Below are positions 35,213 to 44,836 of a stretch of DNA of 64,000 bases, one piece after another. Where the stretch lies: NCBI GenBank assembly GCA_024449915.1, contig JAMZAV010001849.1, forward strand, positions 1 through 64,000. Reading direction: 5' to 3'. The notes beneath the pieces are model-generated. The model made no database searches. It saw only the letters and a program-made list of their open reading frames with translations, and was not told the DNA's origin. The stretch comes from Sweltsa coloradensis. Its lineage: Eukaryota; Arthropoda; Insecta; Plecoptera; Chloroperlidae. The position numbers and the translations under genes are program-made. The first letter of the stretch is position 1. Each line of letters begins with the position of its first letter.

Positions 35213-35216
35213 ATTA

Positions 35217-36770
35217 CAGGGGTTATTTTTATTTCAAAACAGTGATCCGAGCATTCCATCACCATTATAAGGGCATTTTTAAACATTATAATTTATCAGC
35301 AGTTACGGCCCCGAAACACCTTCATTTGAACGTGGACAAAAACCTTTTTGGAATTTATCAAAATAGTATTTGATCATTTTGGGGGAAAACTTTTTCATTT
35401 TCTTTTTTCTTCTTCCACAAGGCGTCAGAGGGTCGCATCAGAGATTATGGCGTTAATTCTAAATTCTTTTCTTTTAAAATCCTTTTGGGAAATCCAAAAA
35501 ACATTGTTTCTTAGAATAGCTCTAGCAATTTTCGACCAATCAGGTCCATCTTGGGCTCTATGGAACCGTATCGGTTGACGCAGCAGGGGTTATTAGCAGG
35601 GGCAATTTTGCAAGTCAAAACAGTGATCCGGCATTCCTTCACCCTTTTTGGGGCATTTTGAAATTTTTTAATTTATATTTTTCCTTCCGATTACGTCAGA
35701 GCGCCCTGTCCAAGGCTTCGGCCCCGAAACACCTCCATTTGAACGTGGCCACAAGCTTTTTTGGAATTTCTCAAAATAGTGGTCGGTCATATTGGGGTAA
35801 AACTTTGTTTTATTTATATCTTCCACAACTACAGTCCGATCGGGTTCATCTCGAGCTCTACGGAACCGGGTGGACGAGGTGCATATTTTGACGTACCGGA
35901 AAAGTGTCCCGAAAAACTTTTGTCCCGGATTTTGACGAAAGGCGCAGTAATCGTCACATCCGGTCCATTTGGGCTTTACGGAACCGCGCGGGCGGAGCAA
36001 AGATTTACACGTACCGGAAATGCGTCCCAGAAAAACTTTTGCCCGGATTTTGTAAAAAAGGCAAAATATCTGTACGACCGGTTCTATTTTGGACTCTACG
36101 GAACCGGGCAGACGAGGTGCATAATTTGATGTACCGTAACGGTAAAGCTTCCCGGAAAAACTGTAGTCCTGGATTTTCGAGAAATGCACAGTATTTCTGA
36201 TATGGTCCATCTCTGGCTCTGCGGATCTGCGCGGACGAGGCGTATATTTTGATTTACTGCAAAAGCGTCCCGAAAAAAGTTATGTCCCGGATTTTTACAA
36301 AAAGGTGCAATAATGCACGATTGGGTCCATTTCTGGGACTCTACGGAACGCGAGGTCTTTAGTAGCTCGGGCATTTTTCGTCCGATCGGTTCCATCTTGG
36401 GCTCTATGGAACCGGGCGGTCAAGCCAAACATTTTTCGTTCCGGAAAAGCGTCCCGGAAAATTTTGCGTCCCTGAAATTTACAAAAGGCGTAAAAACTAC
36501 TTGATTTCGATTTTTTTTCACGGTTCTTTTGGGTGGAGGGCAGGGTTTGACGGCGTATTTAAAGTGTACCGGAAAACAAATTTGTCCCAAGTATTCGGAT
36601 GAACGACAAACGTGAACCGCAAAGTACCGTATCGCGGCGGTACGCGGGCCGATTCTCGAGTTTGTCGCGTCAACGAGGTTTTCAAACTACGAGGTTTTTA
36701 AGTACGAGGTTTTCCATTCCCTCCGCGCAGCGGCTTTCAAGCCGCGCGTGAGCGCGACTTGTCTAACTAT
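35217..36770 (+). repeat. Repeat R resumed, with about 120-bp tandem units and a terminal hairpin
   Basis: Continues the R copy interrupted at 31201. From 35837 to about 36500 there are five diverged units of about 120 bp, each with CCGATCGGGTCCATC-like, CTCTACGGAACCG, GACGAGGTGCATATTTTGA, and CCGGAAAAGCGTCCCGGAAAA sequence. It ends with GTACGAGGTTTTCC, a perfect hairpin GCGGCTT-TC-AAGCCGC (36732-36747) and GCGCGACTTGTC (36751-36762). The same ending is at 42030-42070, so this is the right end of the repeat. Confidence 0.7.
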
Positions 36771-36984
36771 TAATACTACGTTAACTCTGGACTGGCGGCG
36801 GAAACCGAGTTTTTCCACGCAAGACGTTTTCTCCGCCAAGGAGCATGATAAACGCGTACATTTTGGGCGCTCCTCAACGAGAAAAGATCGACATTTTCGA
36901 AAAAAAATACCCGCGACCCGATAAAAATTTGCTTCCGGGTCAAAAAGTCAAAAATCGCGAAAAACGTCGTTTTTGACAGTTTTT

Positions 36985-38640
36985 GTACTCACGGTTGCCG
37001 CGCCCAAAGTACGCTACGCACCCAAACGTCGATGGTTCCTACGCGTTCGAAATAATTACGGGTACAAGCGACGCGAAGGGTTCCGGGCCGACTATCATAC
37101 TTTGGCCGGGACGGCGATAAACAATTTGGATTTTGAAACGAGAACATTTTATAAAAAAACCGGATATATTACTTGGACCATTCCCGAATTTTCGTTTGTT
37201 GTTTTTACGTGTAAACATTAACAAAAACTGGCGGTCTTGGGAAAAACATTTTCGGAAAAACGTTTCGTTCTCTTTTTATGGGACATTGTTTGGATTTTCC
37301 GGTTCCAAATTTTTGGAAATTTGTGGATTTACGGTAGAGCCCCAAAGTTTGCCAATTACAAAAGCCAATGAATCGGGTAACAAGCTTTAAAAAAATTTTC
37401 CCCACTTCTTTTTCAGAATTTGCAAGAAAAATTCCCAAAGTTGGACAATTTTTAAAATTTGACAGTGCAATTTTAAAAAAATTAAAAAATCGACTTCCCT
37501 AGGTTTAATATCCGCTAACCAAGTCACATTTAATGTTGAGGAATGATAAATAAATTTTAATAAAATTAGTTTAAGAACCTTGATTTGAACCCCGGATCAG
37601 TCATTTCATTTTTCATTTAAAATCGTGAAAAGCATGGTACACATTTTTTCTAAAATTCACGGATGGTTTAAGGACCTAGATCGGACCTTTACGATAATCG
37701 TGATACCAAACATGACCCATTTTGTAGCATTTGAATATTAGTTATGGAATCCCCAAAATTGACATGCGTGTCCGTTTTGGCATAAAAAAATCATTATATT
37801 TTAATCTCACGGTTGCCGCGCCCAAAGTAGGCTTTGCACCCGAACGCCAACGGTACGGGCGCGTTTGGAATCTTTCCGGGTACAAGCACCGTTAGGGGTT
37901 TTAGGGCCGTTACAATACTTTGGCCGGGGCGACGATGAACATTTTGAAATGCGCGTAATTTTGAAAAAAGTTAAACTTGCTGTTTAAAAAAAAAAAAATC
38001 TAAAAAAATCCTGAGTTTTCAAATTCACTTACAGCGTGTGTGAAGTGCCCGTGCGGAGATAAAACGCTGGGGGTCCAGACGGCAAAAATGTTTACCGTTT
38101 TCTTTTTTTGGACATTGTTTGCATTTTCCATTTTCCATTTTTTTGAAATTTTTAGATGCGTGGTAGAGCCCCGAGGTTTGACAATTCTGAAAGCCAATGA
38201 AATAGCGAACGGGTTAAAACAAAATTGCCCCGATATTTTTTTCCGATTGCGCGGGAAAAAATCGCAAAGTTAGAAAATTTTGAAAATTTTGCAGTGCAAC
38301 TTTAAAAGTTTATAATTTTGGTTTTCCTCTGTTCGATTTGGAACGACCAATGCTCGTTTATGTAGCGCAAGTATAAAGGAATTTAAATAAAATTGGTTTG
38401 AGAACCTGGTTTCGTACCCGGGTTCGGGCGAAGCCTTCGAGTTCGGCCTGGGACACTTTTTGATAGGTAAAGTTTGCATTCAAGGTCACAAAAAGCACGG
38501 TTAATATTTTTTGTAAAATTCACGAATGTTAAAAATCACTGTATCCGATCTTTACGGAAATTGTCATACCAAACATCACGCATTTGGTTACGTTTGAAGG
38601 GTAGACAGGGGAGGAGACAAGATTGCAATGCGTGTCCGGT
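36985..38640 (+). repeat. Repeat S, two-copy tandem duplication of about 825 bp
   Basis: CTCACGGTTGCCGCGCCCAA at 36990 and again at 37806 starts each copy. Collinear blocks follow: GGGTACAAGC, ATACTTTGGCCGGG, GACATTGTTTG-ATTTTCC, GTAGAGCCCC-A-GTTTG-CAATT, GTTT-AGAACCT-GTTT. Each copy contains one tRNA-T-arm-like sequence (37580, 38405). Divergence is high, with indels. No coding signal. Confidence 0.7.
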
Positions 38641-39439
38641 TTTGCAAAGAAAAATAAACATTCTTTTACTACATGCTTTTTTTGAATGCCCTAAAACGGG
38701 CCCTATTTCGACTTTTATGTCCCTACCATGTTACTCTCATTAATTTTTAACAAAATCAAACTTTCTAAAAAAAATTACTTCGACTCCTATTTCGAATGTC
38801 CTGGCGCCAAAACGGCACTCAAACGTGGTTTGTAAAACCAAGGCCGATAAAAAACGTCATTTTTCGTATGCATGCAAATGAAAAACGTCATTTAACGGAT
38901 ATGCCTTCAACGATTCGATTACCTTTGTTGTCTTTTAAAATACTTCAAAAGTTCGGCGAATACGGCCTACAACATCTCAACCCATCGTTTTCAGATCCTG
39001 GGCGCAAAAAAACGCACATTTAAATTTTGTATATTCTCGTCAGTGTATTTTTTTTACGAAAATTTATACTGATTACAACATATAAATCTAGTGCGTTCGT
39101 AAGCTTGCAAGGGCTCCCAACAGAACCGACAAACACGTACATTATAAGAAATCTTTTTTTAGCTATGATGTGATGTAATAAGTCATGCATTGAGTGGGGG
39201 GCTCTGATTGGGAAACTATTTTTTTAAATCCAGTCATGAATGTCCATATATAACTCCAGTATATGCACATGCACATCGATAACATCATGACATAGAAGCG
39301 TTTAGACAGCCTTAGTGCAATCGAGACAACATAAACTTCCACTAATAGAAATAAATGTTTCATACTATAGCGACTTCCTTTACGGTTGGGCAGTGGCGGG
39401 CTTTGGGAGGGGGAAGTCAACTCAACGAACACAACGAGG
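38641..39439. other. Repeat U fragment and unassigned sequence
   Basis: 38660-38805 matches 28430-28590 (ACGGGCCCTATTTCGACTTT, ATGTCCCTACCATGTT). 38806-39439 holds nothing recognised. Confidence 0.4.
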
Positions 39440-39913
39440 GAATCGAGAGGACAAAGTGGTGAGGAGTGATGGGGGGGGAAGTCGAGTTTTATAATATCTA
39501 AACCTTGATTATACAGTGAAATTTATTAACTTTTTTCGGTACGTATCCGAATTTCGAGGACTGTTTTGACTGGACGCCTCAATGACACTGTTTTGGGGGT
39601 GGGGTGTTTTGGAAATAGAAATTAAGACATTTTATTAATATCTTCAAGTCATTTCATTTTTCGGGCGATTCCAATGCCGTCAGAGGGCTGCATCAGAGGT
39701 TACGGCCCTAATACTAATTTAGTTTAGTTTCTTTTAAAATGGTTTTTCATTTTTTGGAAAATCCAAAAAAACATTGATTCTTTTATAGCTCGGGCAATTT
39801 TCGGCCGATCGGGTCCATCTCGGGCTCTATAGAACTGTATAGGTCAAGCGCAGGAGTGATTTATTAGAGGGGTAATTATTAAAGTCAAAACAATGATCCG
39901 GGCATTCCATCAC
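39440..39913 (+). repeat. Repeat R, third copy, left part
   Basis: GAGGACTGTTTTGACTGGAC-CCTCAATGACACTGTTTT (39555) and the downstream TTAATATCTTCAAGTCATTTC block match the R copies at 29-31 kb. The CAC at 39911-39913 is the target of the TIR element that follows. Confidence 0.65.
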
Positions 39914-40960
39914 TAATCCTGTTAAATAAGATCGTATATTGACGTTTGGAGGAAAAAATTGCGATGTCCCTGAATTTTTGCAGAGACCTTCCTTATATAA
40001 TACTTATTAACATCCTAAAACTCCCCTACAATCGGACTGGAGCTTCGGCCGCCATATTGGAAAATGGCGGCCAAAAGGTGTTTCTTATCGAATATCTCCA
40101 AATTTTTTGACTGTCCATTACGAAGCATTAAATAGCATGGGAGGAAAAATTCTTTCTATGCACATTGAAATGACATTAATAATGAGCCGATTACAACCAA
40201 AGTTTAAACCCAATATGGCTGCTAATTCCTAATATCCACAACATCAAAGTGAATTATGTAACAAAAAGAGTGTAAAAACAGCACGAAAACAGTATTCATA
40301 TTGTGAATTATAGGAATTAGCTGCCATATTGGGTTTAAACTATGGTTGTAATCGGCTCATTATTTTTTATGTCATTTCAATGTGCGTATGAAGAATTTTT
40401 CCTCCAATGCTATTTAGTGCTTAATAATGGACAGTCAAAAAGGGCATTTTTGAGGAAATGCCAACAATGGAAAAACCCAAATTCCGGGTAAATGCAAACT
40501 TCGATTTCGCAGACCTGATTTTTAAAAATACTAATGAAAGCTTTCATGAACCCCGTACAAAAGTCCTTTTGTATTTAAATCGATTTCTTACGGATTTACC
40601 AGGCATTGTTTGATGCTAGGCGTGAAAATTTGGAAATAAGCTGGTACTCATGAGCAACATATAAACCACGATTTTGTGACGTAACCTTTGCCCCTACCAA
40701 AACTATAAAAGACACCTGTTTTGTAGGGAATTAAATGGGGAATATTTTTGCCATTGAGATATTTTGTCTATCTCAAACCAATTTGGAGATATTCGATAAC
40801 AAACACCTTTTGGTCACCATTTTCCAATATGGCGGCCGAAGCTCCAGTCCGATTGTAGGGGAGTTTTAGTATGTTAATAAGTATTATATAAGGAAGGTCT
40901 CTGCAAAAATTCAGCGACATCGCAATTTTTTCCTCAAAAAATTCTTATTTGACAGGATTA
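39914..40960. mobile_element. Non-autonomous TIR DNA transposon, 1,047 bp, 3-bp target duplication
   Basis: Ends TAATCCTGTTAAATAAGA (39914) and its inverted partner TCTTATTTGACAGGATTA (about 40942-40960). Terminal inverted homology runs on for about 300 bp (GGAGGAAAAAATTGCGATGTC, TTATATAATACTTATTAACAT, GCTTCGGCCGCCATATTGG). The middle is also largely self-complementary (40190-40260 against 40309-40380). CAC flanks both sides, and the two empty sites in sister repeats (35640-35642, 35260-35262) have a single CAC. No transposase frame. The superfamily is open; 3-bp duplications occur in PIF/Harbinger and CACTA groups. Confidence 0.75.
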
Positions 40961-42075
40961 CACCCTTTTTGGGGCATTTTCAAAATTTATAATTTTTTTC
41001 CTTCCGATTACGTCAGGGGGCCGCATTCCCCGAATCACCTTCATTTCAACGTGGTCAAAAACTTTTTTCAATTTCTTAAAAGAGTAGTTGGTCATTTTGG
41101 GGATAAACACTTTCTTTTTTATTATATCTTCCACAATTACAGTCCGATCAGGTTCATCTCGGGCTCTACGGAACCGGACGGACGAGGTGCATATCTTGAC
41201 CAACCGGAAAAGTTTCACGGAAAAACTTTTGTCCCGGATTTTTACAAAGGGCGCAATTATTGTCCGATTGGGTCCATCTCGGACTCTACGGAACAGCGCG
41301 AATGAGGCTAAGACTTTGAGGTACTCGATAGTTGTCCAACCGCGAGGTCTCAATTACACTGGGGGGGGGGGGGCTAAGTGGTGTTTTGGAAATGGAAATT
41401 AAGACATTTCATCAATATCTTCAGGCCATGTCATTTTTGGGGCGATTCCAATGGCGGCAGGGGGTCCCATCAGAGGTTATGGTCCTAATACTGAATAATT
41501 TTCTTTTAAAATGGTCGTCATTTTTGGGAAATCTCAAAATCATTGTTTCTTTTGATAGCTCGGCATTTTTTCGGCCGATCGGGTCCATCTTGGGCACTAT
41601 AGAACCGGACGGACAAGGCAAAAATTGTTTGTTCCGGAAAAGCGTCCCGAATTAATTGACGTCCCGAATAATTTCGAAAAATTGTTAAAGTGGGTCAATT
41701 TTTTTACACGCTGGGGATTGCGATTACAGTCTACCAGAGTCCAGAACAATTGTCCCAGGAAAACATTTCTCACACATTTTACACAAAAGGCGTAAAAATG
41801 ATCTGATTTCGACAATCATTTTGCACCATACTTAGAAGCGGCGGACAGCGTCCGGCGGTGTACCGAAAGTGTCCCGGAAAACAAATTTGTCACAGGACTT
41901 CGGATAAACGACAAACGTTACCCACAAACTATCGTATCGCGGCCGTACGCGGACCGATTCGCGATTTTGTCGCGTCAACGATGTTTTCCAACTTCGAGTT
42001 ATTCCGAGTACGAGGTTTTCCACGCCTCCGCGTAGCGGCTTCAAGCCGCGCGCTAGCGCGACTTGTCGTACTCCA
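40961..42075 (+). repeat. Repeat R, third copy, right part
   Basis: Matches 35640-36770: CACCCTTTTTGGGGCATTTT start, CGTGGTCAAAAACTTTTTT-AATTT, two of the 120-bp units (41135-41340), a G-run block (41359-41373), and the terminal hairpin GCGGCTT-C-AAGCCGC with GCGCGACTTGTC (42034-42066). Confidence 0.7.
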
Positions 42076-42513
42076 TGGTCAGATATCACTCTTGCATAGC
42101 GTTGTTATTGAAAGTATCTTATTTTATACCACTGAGTGAAACGTATATAAAAAATTTTGATTGCTGATCATACATACTTACCTATTTATGAATAAGATTG
42201 GTCATTGGCCGGCCGTTTTCTGATTGCGCTCACCATAGATACTAAAATACCCTACATCATAAAATTTCTCCCACAGCGGAGCTGTGATTGTTTTGTGGGC
42301 TACAGAAGGCAGCATACGTCGCATTATAGATACGCGTCGCATTTTGTTGTTTATAAAACAAGTGAATAAGATTACTTGGTGATTGACTTTGGAAATGGCT
42401 TCGTGACAATGATTAATAAAAGTGATTATAATTAATTTCTGTGTTAGTTACAAGTTTTGGAGTATAGCATCGTCACAAATATTGGTCGTTTGTGAAGTAT
42501 AGATAACACTTAA

Positions 42514-42890
42514 GAGCGTTCACCACCCCTTTTTTAGGCAATTTTCTGTTTGCTCGGCTGAATGACATCACAGTTGTTAGAAATTTTGAACATATCTCAA
42601 GAAAGTGGAAATAAAGGTTTCTATAGTAGGTAACACATTCCTAAAATTTGTTTTGAAATAATTTATAAAAAATAAATTAGATTTCACGAATTTCAATTTT
42701 GTTAAAAAGTCCAAAATTGACTATATTCGTGAATTTTTTCTGGCTGATCAAGTCAAAATTTTGAAAATCTATGACTGTTGGAACGTCCATGTATGCTTTA
42801 TTGACAAGTTTGCAAAATTGTATATACGTAGGATGCTTTTTGGCCGAGCAAACCGCTATTTACTAACTATCAAAAGGGTGGTGAACCCTC
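42514..42890. mobile_element. MITE with TTAA target site (piggyBac/Kolobok-type)
   Basis: Ends GAGCGTTCACCACCCCTTTT (42514) and, inverted, AAAAGGGTGGTGAACCCTC (42872-42890), with a further inverted TTTGCTCGGC pair just inside. TTAA flanks both sides (42510-42513, 42891-42894). 377 bp, no coding. TTAA duplications are made by piggyBac and Kolobok transposases. Confidence 0.8.
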
Positions 42891-43636
42891 TTAACAGACA
42901 GTTCGTAGTATAAACCATTGATATTAAACCCCTATTGTAGGCCTACAGTAGTTAAATATCAATGGTATAAAAAAATGCACTCTCATATGTGACTGCAATT
43001 TTTTGTTTAAAGTTTTTGGCCTCTAGATTTAAGATTATCTATTGGAAAATCAATAATATTGTCAATTAAATTACACGAGACCCGAGGTGTAGGCCTCTAA
43101 ACTTGGGAAAGAGGATGCGCGCAGGGAGGATTTATATGAACAATGCCCATTAATCTAGCGGTGGTGGGTTGCGGAGGTGGGGGGGGGGGGGGGGGCACCT
43201 CTAGATTAAAGTCTTGATACAACAAAGTTTGTGCTCCCCGGACGGAATTAGAAAAACTTGGCGCATGTTTATAATATTTTACTCGCATGAATGACAGATG
43301 GTAGTACCGGTACTAGTATATTTCTCAATTTCATTAATCGGGAATCACTCCCGTATGTGTAATTTCTGGGTTGATTTAGGCCTAATAAAATGGTAGTAAC
43401 GCACTTTTTCGACTCAAATCCCCTCCATGCTAATTTCATTGAGATTTCGAACGCCGAACCTCTCGGACCAGCGCTCTTATCGTATGTGCCACATCTAACG
43501 GCGTGACTTTTGTTATAAATTAACATAAGTAATAATGACATAAGTTTTAAGTTTTAACATTTGACTCCTAGCTTTGACCTGAAGGTCGTGCAATGTGGTT
43601 GGTACAATCATCGAGCTTATATTTGGGTAGAGGGAG

Positions 43637-43700
43637 CATGACGTCACGATCGTGAAGCAAACATATCGAGGCGAGACGAGCCCCCAAGACCACGTGACAT
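43637..43700 (+). promoter_or_regulatory. CRE and E-box motifs upstream of THAP fragment 1
   Basis: TGACGTCAC (about 43640) is a perfect CRE palindrome with a following C. CACGTGAC (about 43692) is an E-box. Both lie within about 100 bp of the ATG at 43741. The THAP-like fragment at 46564 has the same two motifs fused in its upstream region. Confidence 0.4.
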
Positions 43701-43740
43701 TGGTACGCGCGGCGATGCTGTAGCCTTGTCTACATATAAA

Positions 43741-44180
43741 ATGGTCTGGTATTGCTGTGCTTTTGGATGCAAAGAAAAGTATTCAAAAGACGGGTAGTAT
43801 TCGTTTCACAGGAATGTAATACTGCTCTTTCTTTTTAATAATTTTAGTAAGATTTTGTGCGCCTAGGGCCAATAACTAATTAATAATCAGCAAATATGTG
43901 ACACCATTAACCAGCCATTGGGTCATCATAAGTATACAGTTTGGCCTAGAGTTGACCTGTCCTTAGGGCCTAAGCCTATCTAAACCTAAAAACCAATTAA
44001 TTACAATTAGATTGACATAGGCATTTGCAAAATATAATGTGAAGTTTTGTTTACAGTTTTCCAAAGAATGAAATCAGGAGTCAATTATGGCTCACTAAAG
44101 AGATAATTTTACTCCCACCATCGCATACAAAAATATGTTCAAAACATTTTGTGGAAGAAGATGAAGTTTATTATGTTTGA
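43741..44180 (+). CDS. Two-exon THAP zinc-finger fragment
   Basis: Exon 1 is 43741-43793, starting MVWYCCAFGCKEKYSKDG. Exon 2 is 44057-44180, reading FPKNEIRSQLWLTKEI, then KICSKHFVEED, and stopping at TGA 44178-44180. Donor GG|GTAGTA and acceptor TTTGTTTACAG|T are good, and splicing joins the frame exactly in phase. The product is 58 residues. It shows the THAP (C2CH) signature: C5 and C10, FP, the invariant W, then C-x2-H followed by F. THAP domains bind DNA. The protein is barely longer than the domain, so it may be truncated, or a further exon may follow. Without splicing, frame 1 has a TAG after KDG and then FHR, another common THAP residue set, so the exact donor is uncertain. Host THAP gene or P-element-type transposase 5' end cannot be told apart. 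Confidence 0.6.
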
Positions 44181-44295
44181 GGGCGCGTCAACCGTTAGGT
44201 GTAGTTTATTATAATTAATCTTTCGACAGAGGGAAATTGGGAGGGCAGGGCACTGACTCAAAACTGATGCAATTCCAAGCATTTTCAATTTCCGA

Positions 44296-44298
<3 letters not shown>

Positions 44299-44354
<56 letters not shown>
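44299..44354. repeat. ATT microsatellite
   Basis: About 19 ATT units. Gives artefactual poly-Leu and poly-Asn frames on the two strands. Confidence 0.95.
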
Positions 44355-44355
<1 letters not shown>

Positions 44356-44429
44356 TTCTTGCTTGATGCTTTCACAGCCCGAAATATTAGAGAAATCAAA
44401 TATTTTACGAGTCATTTCGCTGTGTTCGT

Positions 44430-44638
44430 TTTTTATTAAATTATCTGACGTTTTGATACGACTGTGCGTATCATCATCTGAGGCAACACTGAAAAACTTT
44501 ACATTTGAGATTGTTTTTGTTGAATTCTTTTGCTTCTTCTTTGGCTCTGATTGTCATTGTCCAAAGAACTAGAAACATCTTGACTTCCTTGATGCTGTTG
44601 CTGCTGCTGCTGCTGTTGTTGTTGTGGCAGTGGTGTGG

Positions 44639-44680
<42 letters not shown>

Positions 44681-44815
44681 TGTTGTCGTCTTGAGAGTCG
44701 TTTCCCTATCATCGGACTCCATGTTTTGCTTAATTTAAAACCACCAATATCCCCATTAAAATTATTGGGGTGCTTGGCAATTTCAATCGATTCTCTTATG
44801 AGTCGAGGAAAAAGG
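44430..44815 (-). pseudogene. PLE-3 remnant: GIY-YIG C-terminus and 3' region
   Basis: Minus strand from 44815: LIRESIEIAKHPNNFNGDIG followed by GFKLSKTWSPMI, the conserved E-x-H-x-x-N-x-N-x-D-x-G...S-x-x-W end of the PLE GIY-YIG endonuclease. After a TTG/CTG microsatellite (44591-44680) a frame reads PLPQQQ...HQGSQDVSSSLDNDNQSQRR and stops near 44508. Next, at 44445-44491, comes a hammerhead-like core with stem GATACG/CGTATC, as at the PLE-2 3' end. Fragment only; the RT is missing. The poly-Q frame is more likely a microsatellite by-product than a host gene. Confidence 0.6.
44591..44682. repeat. CTG/TTG microsatellite
   Basis: CTG and TTG trinucleotide runs with a short unique break at 44625-44640. 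Source of long Leu, Val, Gln and Thr frames on both strands. Confidence 0.95.
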
Positions 44816-44836
44816 TTTTCTTCTGTGCACCACTAG

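Larger units (their letters stand above)
31202..35216 (-). mobile_element. 4-kb composite insertion (tRNA-SINEs plus PLE-2) in repeat R
   Basis: Repeat R reads GATGCAGCA before it and CAGGGGTTATT after it. The uninterrupted form GACGCAGCAGGGGTTATT is at 35576-35593, so this 4,015-bp block (with CA at both edges) is inserted material. Its parts are an inverted pair of tRNA-SINEs (31235-31900), a duplicated PLE 3' end (31905-32350), PLE-2 (32470-35080) and AT-repeat tails (31203-31232, 35085-35212). Confidence 0.65.

Noticed and set aside
44237..44572. 111-codon poly-Leu frame and its poly-Asn antisense
   Set aside because: Created by the ATT microsatellite.
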